Source of the DNA: Haloarcula marina
GTDB lineage: Archaea > Halobacteriota > Halobacteria > Halobacteriales > Haloarculaceae
DNA length: 64,000 nt
Direction of reading: 5' to 3'
NCBI RefSeq assembly: GCF_024218775.1
Contig: NZ_CP100404.1
Location: 2,418,001 to 2,482,000, forward strand
The position numbers and the translations under genes were made by a program. The notes under the pieces were generated by a model. It searched no databases. It was not told the origin of the DNA and was given only the letters and a program-made list of their open reading frames with translations. How positions within the stretch are numbered: the first letter of the stretch is position 1; each line of letters starts with the position of its first letter. This document shows positions 59,783 through 64,000 of this stretch, one piece after another.

Positions 59783-59968
59783 ATGCCACGCGTACGACTC
59801 GACCTCTCCGCTCACGAGGGCCGGTCGGAGTTCCACGACCGGTCGACGAACGAGTTGGACATCCGTATCGACACCGACGTGTTCGACGTGCTCTCGGGCA
59901 ATGCCCCCGAGCGACGCGAAGGGATGTCTTCGACCATCGAACGGTGGCTCGACTGCTGGAGCGGTTAG
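59783..59968 (+). CDS. Possible 61-residue protein on the plus strand
   Basis: A small acidic protein, MPRVRLDLSAHEGRSEFHDRS, ending IERWLDCWSG. A TATA-like actttagg (59751-59758) is about 30 nt upstream, suited to a leaderless start. Its last four bases overlap the 3' end of the convergent actin-like gene. Composition is acidic like local genes, but it is short and has no family. Treat as provisional. The rest of the 208-nt gap 59575-59782 carries promoter sequences only. Confidence 0.45.
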   Translation: MPRVRLDLSAHEGRSEFHDRSTNELDIRIDTDVFDVLSGNAPERREGMSSTIERWLDCWSG

Positions 59969-61038
59969 TTCTGGACGAGTCGGGCGGCGATGCGCTGTGC
60001 GCCGATCGTGGGCGCGATGTCGGGCTTGTCCGCCGCCGTCGCCTCGATTTCGCGGTTTAGCTCCTCGCTGAGTCGGTCCTCGAACTCCTCGACGATGCCG
60101 GGGATGCAGGCCATCCCGCCCGTGAGGACGATGGGGCGGTCGAGGGCGAGTTGGTACACCTTCATGTAGTCGTTGGCGAGTTCCGGGAGGAACGTGTTGG
60201 CGAGTTCGTCGACGGCGTCGTCCAGATACTCGTCGACGGCGTCCATCACCGAGCGCTCGATGGTGAACTCGTGGGTGCCGCCACCGGGTTGCTGGATGAT
60301 GTCGGTAAAGGGTTCGAACTCGACGAAGTCCGCGTGTTCTTCTTTGTACTCGCGGGCGGTCTGGGTGTCGATGTTCACCCGGCCCTGGGTCTCCTCCTCG
60401 ACGTAGTTCGCAATCATACGGTCGACTTCGTTGCCGGTGACCGCGCCGGTCGTGAACGGTGCGAGTTGCTCGCCGCGACGATAGGCCGAGGCTTCGAGGT
60501 TCGTCGACCCCATGTTGACCGAGAGGAAAATCTCGTCGATGGCCTCTAAGTCGTCGCCGAAGGCGGGAATCGACCCGCACAGCGACTCGGGGTAGCTCTC
60601 GACCATCGAGAGGCCGATGGAGGAGTCCTCGATGACCGACCGGAGGTTGTCCAGACCCGCGGGGTTGTCGATGGTCGGGATGGCGTAGACGACGCCGCTG
60701 TCCGCGGGGATGTCGTTCTCCTCGATAATCGCCTCGAAAAATCGCTTGGTCATCTCCGCCCTGTCGGCGTCCTCGGGCAGGCCCGAGCGGAGCATGTACT
60801 GCACGCGGTCGGGGTACTCGCGGGCGGCCTCCTCGCCGTAGAGGACCTTCTCCTCGCCGGTGAGGGCGTCCTCGTACGTCGCCATACAGGTCAGCGTTCG
60901 GATGATGCGGTTCTCGGTCCCGTGGTCGTCCGGGAGGGCGATGACCGTCCGGGTGCTTCCGAGTTTCACACCGACCGGCACCGACCGGCCACCACCGGTC
61001 GTCCCCTCGGTTGCGTCCTCGGCGTCGTCGTCACTCAT
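59965..61038 (-). CDS. MreB/actin-like ATPase
   Basis: A 357-residue protein with the actin/Hsp70 fold. Phosphate 1: VGVKLGSTRTVIALP (about 23-37); a connecting region VVYAIPTIDNPAG (about 117-129); phosphate 2: IFLSVNMGSTNLEASAYRRG; adenosine motif: PIVLTGGMACIPGIVEEFE (about 305-323). The N-terminal tail is acidic and disordered. It is a cytoplasmic filament-forming ATPase, the same kind as haloarchaeal salactin/volactin, but I cannot say which orthologue. It is next to an archaellum ArlD/E-domain gene on the same strand, pointing to cell-pole or motility organisation. No membrane segment is visible. Confidence 0.85.
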   Translation of the reverse strand: MSDDDAEDATEGTTGGGRSVPVGVKLGSTRTVIALPDDHGTENRIIRTLTCMATYEDALTGEEKVLYGEEAAREYPDRVQYMLRSGLPEDADRAEMTKRFFEAIIEENDIPADSGVVYAIPTIDNPAGLDNLRSVIEDSSIGLSMVESYPESLCGSIPAFGDDLEAIDEIFLSVNMGSTNLEASAYRRGEQLAPFTTGAVTGNEVDRMIANYVEEETQGRVNIDTQTAREYKEEHADFVEFEPFTDIIQQPGGGTHEFTIERSVMDAVDEYLDDAVDELANTFLPELANDYMKVYQLALDRPIVLTGGMACIPGIVEEFEDRLSEELNREIEATAADKPDIAPTIGAQRIAARLVQN

Positions 61039-61111
61039 GTACGGTCGCGTCTTATCGCTGTTTCGCTATATAACCTTACGACAAGAATCAGTGCTGATAC
61101 CGACGGTGCGG

Positions 61112-61609
61112 TCAGACCATCGCCGTCAACTTCGCGACGTAGACGAGGCTCAGCATGTGGTCGTCGACGCTGAGTTCGTTGTCGTCGTTCGTCGCCGACT
61201 CGTCGATGCCGAGGAGGTAGTCCGAAAGGTCCGACTGCACGTCCTCGGTTATCCAGTCGATGGACTCGTAGTAGTCCAGCGCTTGGTCGGCCCCCTGATA
61301 CCCCGAGTGCATCAGCAGGAACTCCAACCACTCGAAGACGACGAACTCCGCGGCGTACGTCTCCGGCAGGGACGCCAGGTAGGGTTTCTCCGCGCTCTCG
61401 CCGGAGAGGAACGGGAGGAGTTCGCGGTACAGGCCCGCGCGGAAGGAACTGCCTGCGAGCACTTCGTCGTCGCCGCCCTCCAGTCCGATGTCGAGGTTCG
61501 AGGGGTCGGGCACCTCCTCGTCGTCGCCGAGTCCCCCGTTGCGGTCACCGCGCTGACGCGCCATCTTGCGCAACTCGTCTAAGTCGTAGTCGCGCGGATT
61601 GATAGTCAT
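61112..61609 (-). CDS. Archaellum ArlD/ArlE-domain protein
   Basis: A 165-residue protein. Residues 68-140 match the ArlD/E (FlaD/E) domain: KPYLASLPETYAAEFVVFEWLEFLL, then GADQALDYYESIDWITEDVQ and SDLSDYLLGI. In archaella this domain belongs to the cytoplasmic sensory/switch ring that receives CheY via CheF. The N-terminal 60 residues are acidic with a short helix (MTINPRDYDLDELRKMAR). It is small for ArlD and lacks the coiled-coil half, so it is a stand-alone domain. It is adjacent to the actin-like gene, divergent from ParA and CheW genes. Confidence 0.85.
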   Translation of the reverse strand: MTINPRDYDLDELRKMARQRGDRNGGLGDDEEVPDPSNLDIGLEGGDDEVLAGSSFRAGLYRELLPFLSGESAEKPYLASLPETYAAEFVVFEWLEFLLMHSGYQGADQALDYYESIDWITEDVQSDLSDYLLGIDESATNDDNELSVDDHMLSLVYVAKLTAMV

Positions 61610-61781
61610 GAGACTTCTGTTTCAGCTACGCCAAGTTAAATCTTACACTCGGTCAGACGGGCGTCAGACGGTGTCTCCGGGCCGCTGGGGCGAAATCCCG
61701 GGACAGCCCCCGAATTACGCGGATGATAATCGGGGGCGTATTTTTATAGTGTGGGGCATCCGAGATTCGCCCACTTCGACG

Positions 61782-62675
61782 ATGAACCGGCACTCCGCGA
61801 CCGGACCGGCCCGTATCTGCGTGACGAACGCGAAGGGCGGCACCGGAAAGACGACGGTAGCTATCAACGTGGCCGGTGCGTTGAACGACAGGGGCCGGGA
61901 CGTGCTGTTCGTGGACTTGGACCCGCAGGGCAACGCCACCGAGGGGTTGGGCCTCGTCGACGAGTACGACGCCCAACCGCCCACGCTGTTCGACGCGCTC
62001 ACCGGCAGCCCCGAACTCCTCGGTGACCTCGTGGTCGAACACGAGGAGATGGACGTGATTCCGTCGAGCATCGACATGCTCCAAGCGGAACACGAACTGA
62101 CCATCGCGGACCTCATCGCCCGCGTCCGCACCGGCGGCCCCGCCGTCGACCCGGCGACCCTCTCGCAGTTCGCTATCAACGTCACGCCCGAGATGGTCCG
62201 AGGCGACCACGCGCTGGACACGCTGGACCGCGCCTTGCAGACGGTGTCTGGGTACGACTACGTCATCATCGACTCGCCGCCGTTCTACGGGAAACTGACC
62301 GACACGGGCGTCTTCGCCGCCGGACACATCCTCATCCCGGCGCTCGCGGAGGCTACCTCCGAGCGAGCCATCGAACTCCTGATGGACCAGATGGCCGCGA
62401 TGGAACACCAGACCGGGACCAGCGTCGAGACGCTGGGCGTGGTCGCCAACCGCATCGAGACCACCTCCGAGGACGAGATGATGCTGGAGTGGTTCAACGC
62501 CGCGTTCCCGGACAGTCCCGTCTGGGAGGTCCGCAAGCGGGTGGCCCTCCAGCGTGCGTACACCCAGGGGAACTCTCTCTTTGGACACGACGAGGCCTGT
62601 GACATGGCCGACGTGTTCGCAGACATCGCCGCGACGTTCGACGAGCAGTTCGGCTACAACGAGGTAACAGCATGA
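61782..62675 (+). CDS. ParA/MinD-family ATPase
   Basis: A 297-residue deviant-Walker ATPase. Motif: KGGTGKTTVAINVAG near residue 17 (the signature lysine precedes GGTGK), switch I/II region LFVDLDPQGNATEGLG and VIIDSPPFYGKLTD. Such ATPases position plasmids, chemosensory arrays, flagella or chromosomes. It overlaps the cheW gene by four bases (ATGA), so it may place the chemosensory array or archaellum. I use ATG 61782 over 61599 because the P-loop should lie near the N-terminus and a TATA-like tttttatagt (61741-61750) is just upstream. Confidence 0.92.
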   Translation: MNRHSATGPARICVTNAKGGTGKTTVAINVAGALNDRGRDVLFVDLDPQGNATEGLGLVDEYDAQPPTLFDALTGSPELLGDLVVEHEEMDVIPSSIDMLQAEHELTIADLIARVRTGGPAVDPATLSQFAINVTPEMVRGDHALDTLDRALQTVSGYDYVIIDSPPFYGKLTDTGVFAAGHILIPALAEATSERAIELLMDQMAAMEHQTGTSVETLGVVANRIETTSEDEMMLEWFNAAFPDSPVWEVRKRVALQRAYTQGNSLFGHDEACDMADVFADIAATFDEQFGYNEVTA

Positions 62676-63679
62676 GCGACGACGACCGTATGGACCGAGC
62701 AGAGCGCATCCGCAACATGCGCGCGGGGAACAGAGGCGACGACGGCGCGGACGAGGCGGACGCCGAGTCCGCGGACGACTCGTCGACAGACGCGCCGGAA
62801 CCGGCCGAGTCGGCCGACGACGCGGTGGCCGACGCCGACGCCGAATCCACGGACGACGCGGACGAGACGGTGACCGACGACGCCGCGACAGGCGTAGACG
62901 CGGAGGCGGCGAGCGTCGAGACGGCCGCCGACGAGGCGTCCGAACAGGCCGCCAAGACGGCGGCGGCATCCACCGGCGACGGCGACGACGACAGCGCGGC
63001 CGACGCCACCGCGGCGGCGGAACGCGCGGCCGCCGCGGCCGCACAGATTACCGACGACAGCGACCCCGCTGGCGTCACGACACAGCGGGACGTTTCCGCG
63101 ACGGCGTCGCCGATGCAAGGCCCGAGCGGCGTCGAACTCCCGGACCAGCAACTGCTGGAGGAGGCGATGGCGACGAGCAACGCCGCCCGGTCACAGGGCG
63201 CGACCCGCGCCGCCGCCGTCGGCGAGGAGTCGACCCAGAAAGAGGAACTCGTCCGCGTCTTGGAGTTCTCGCTCGGCGACGAGTACTACTGTCTGGACAT
63301 CGAGTACGTCGAGGAAATCGTCAAGCGCGAGACCGTCACGCGCGTTCCGAACACCCCGGACTACGTCGACGGCGTCGTCGACCTCCGCGGACAGATTACG
63401 ACCATCCTCGAACCGAAGGAGATGATGGATATCGACGAGGCGGGCGACCAGAGCCTCATCGTCGTCTTCGACCCCGAGATGTTCGAAGAGCAGGGCGCTG
63501 TCGGGTGGGTCGTCGACGAGGTCCGACAGGTCGTCCCCGTGGCCGAGTCCGAGGTGAACGACCCGCCGGTCGACGCTGAGTACATCAACGGCGTCGTCGA
63601 CCGCGAGGACCACGACCAGTTCGTCATCTGGGTCGAACCCGACGACGCCTTGGCGGCCGCCACCGCCGAGGACGACTGA
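62672..63679 (+). CDS. cheW: Chemotaxis coupling protein CheW with long acidic N-terminus
   Basis: A 335-residue protein. Residues 1-180 are low complexity, made of Ala, Asp, Glu and Thr (DESSADSADADA type), probably disordered. The CheW domain is at about 190-325: LVRVLEFSLGDEYYCLDIEYVEEIVKR, VPNTPDYVDGVVDLRGQITTILEPK and EQGAVGWVVDEVRQVV. CheW links CheA kinase to transducers in the cytoplasmic chemosensory array. The long acidic lead is much longer than in typical CheW (150 residues), but some haloarchaeal CheW have extensions. Co-transcribed with parA (4-base overlap). Confidence 0.94.
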   Translation: MSDDDRMDRAERIRNMRAGNRGDDGADEADAESADDSSTDAPEPAESADDAVADADAESTDDADETVTDDAATGVDAEAASVETAADEASEQAAKTAAASTGDGDDDSAADATAAAERAAAAAAQITDDSDPAGVTTQRDVSATASPMQGPSGVELPDQQLLEEAMATSNAARSQGATRAAAVGEESTQKEELVRVLEFSLGDEYYCLDIEYVEEIVKRETVTRVPNTPDYVDGVVDLRGQITTILEPKEMMDIDEAGDQSLIVVFDPEMFEEQGAVGWVVDEVRQVVPVAESEVNDPPVDAEYINGVVDREDHDQFVIWVEPDDALAAATAEDD

Positions 63680-64000
63680 CTACTCTTCTTCCGATTCGGA
63701 AACGTCGACGATGTCGTCGGGCACGGCATCGATGGCGTCTCTCTCCGCGATATCCAACTCCTCTCGGACGAGGTCCGTCGCGTTCCGAATCGCACCGACG
63801 CTTCCGAGGTAGCCCGCGCCGACGGTGGTCTTCAGCGCCAGCGCCGGACGACCGGTGAGGACGGTCGGTCCGACCTTCGCGACGGCGTCGTCGCCGACCG
63901 AGACGAGCCACCCCGGTACTTCGAACCGGTAGCGGGTGAGGCGAGGTTCGAATCCGCCGTCGTCGTCGCGCAGATGTGCGACCAGCGTCCCGACGTTGTC
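63680..64000 (-). CDS. Unidentified protein, N-terminus beyond the right edge
   Basis: The last 106 codons of a minus-strand gene, ending in TAG at 63680-63682 directly next to the CheW stop. The fragment ends IVDVSESEEE and contains YRFEVPGWLVSVGDDAVAK, GPTVLTGRPALALKTTVGAGYLGSVGAIRNATDLV and REELDIAERDAIDAVP. It has a beta-rich piece and a C-terminal helical tail. I do not recognise a family. Its place after cheW could point to a taxis or motility gene, but that is context only. Confidence 0.55.
   Translation of the reverse strand, partial: DNVGTLVAHLRDDDGGFEPRLTRYRFEVPGWLVSVGDDAVAKVGPTVLTGRPALALKTTVGAGYLGSVGAIRNATDLVREELDIAERDAIDAVPDDIVDVSESEEE

Noticed and set aside
1-64000. CRISPR array or insertion sequence
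   Set aside because: I saw no regularly spaced short repeats, cas-like gene or transposase (DDE or HUH) in the window; a computed repeat search would be decisive.

Overview
The window is chromosomal DNA from a haloarchaeon (class Halobacteria). The signs are very high GC, strongly acidic predicted proteins, archaeal-type ribosomal proteins (S15, S3Ae), a KEOPS Pcc1 subunit, twin-arginine lipoproteins, a surface glycoprotein with halo-type signal and PGF-CTERM-like tail, and a haloarchaeal Nuo gene set with fused NuoCD, divided NuoJ and no NuoEFG. Many starts sit about 25-35 nt after a TATA-like box, as expected for leaderless transcripts. I cannot fix the genus.

Layout. 1-3.2 kb: MFS transporter (cut by the left edge), winged-helix protein, Lrp/AsnC regulator and aminotransferase. 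3.4-15.4 kb: a type IV pilus-like locus with secretion ATPase (PilB type), membrane platform (PilC type), tRNA-Ala, five short pilin-like proteins and, convergently, two large paralogues that join a pilin-like N-terminus to a bactofilin-like beta-solenoid. 15.5-31.6 kb: housekeeping genes: rps15, a degenerate RecJ-like gene, pcc1, rps3ae, purK, agl23, ribH, aminotransferase, ribL, JAMM protease, S1-OB-DHH nuclease-like protein, phospholipase D-like protein, HEAT-repeat protein and purE. 31.8-43.9 kb: complex-I-like genes nuoA-B-CD-H-I and nuoJ1-J2-K-L-M-N, interrupted by an antisense cation-exchanger gene plus a 57-residue Cys-rich protein; the nuoI 3' end is duplicated at the break.

45.2-47.5 kb: a 2.26-kb integrated element in the 3' end of tRNA-Val(CAC), bounded by a 30-bp exact repeat. 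It carries a tyrosine recombinase, a fossil of a second recombinase and a two-TM protein. 47.7-53.8 kb: surface and envelope genes (PKD protein, TRAM protein, squalene/phytoene synthase) and small proteins. 53.9-57.4 kb: a convergent fructan pair, a GH68 fructosyltransferase and a GH32 fructosidase with an unusual N-terminal domain; a similar operator-like motif lies upstream of both. 57.5-64 kb: zinc-ribbon mini-protein, a PH/helical-repeat/nuclease-like fusion, then an actin-like protein, an archaellum ArlD/E-domain protein, ParA and CheW, which look like a motility/taxis positioning neighbourhood running off the right edge.

The best candidates for undescribed biology are the pilus locus with beta-solenoid pilins, the actin/ArlE/ParA/CheW neighbourhood, the co-regulated fructan pair and the short genes at 37406, 48471 and 57526.
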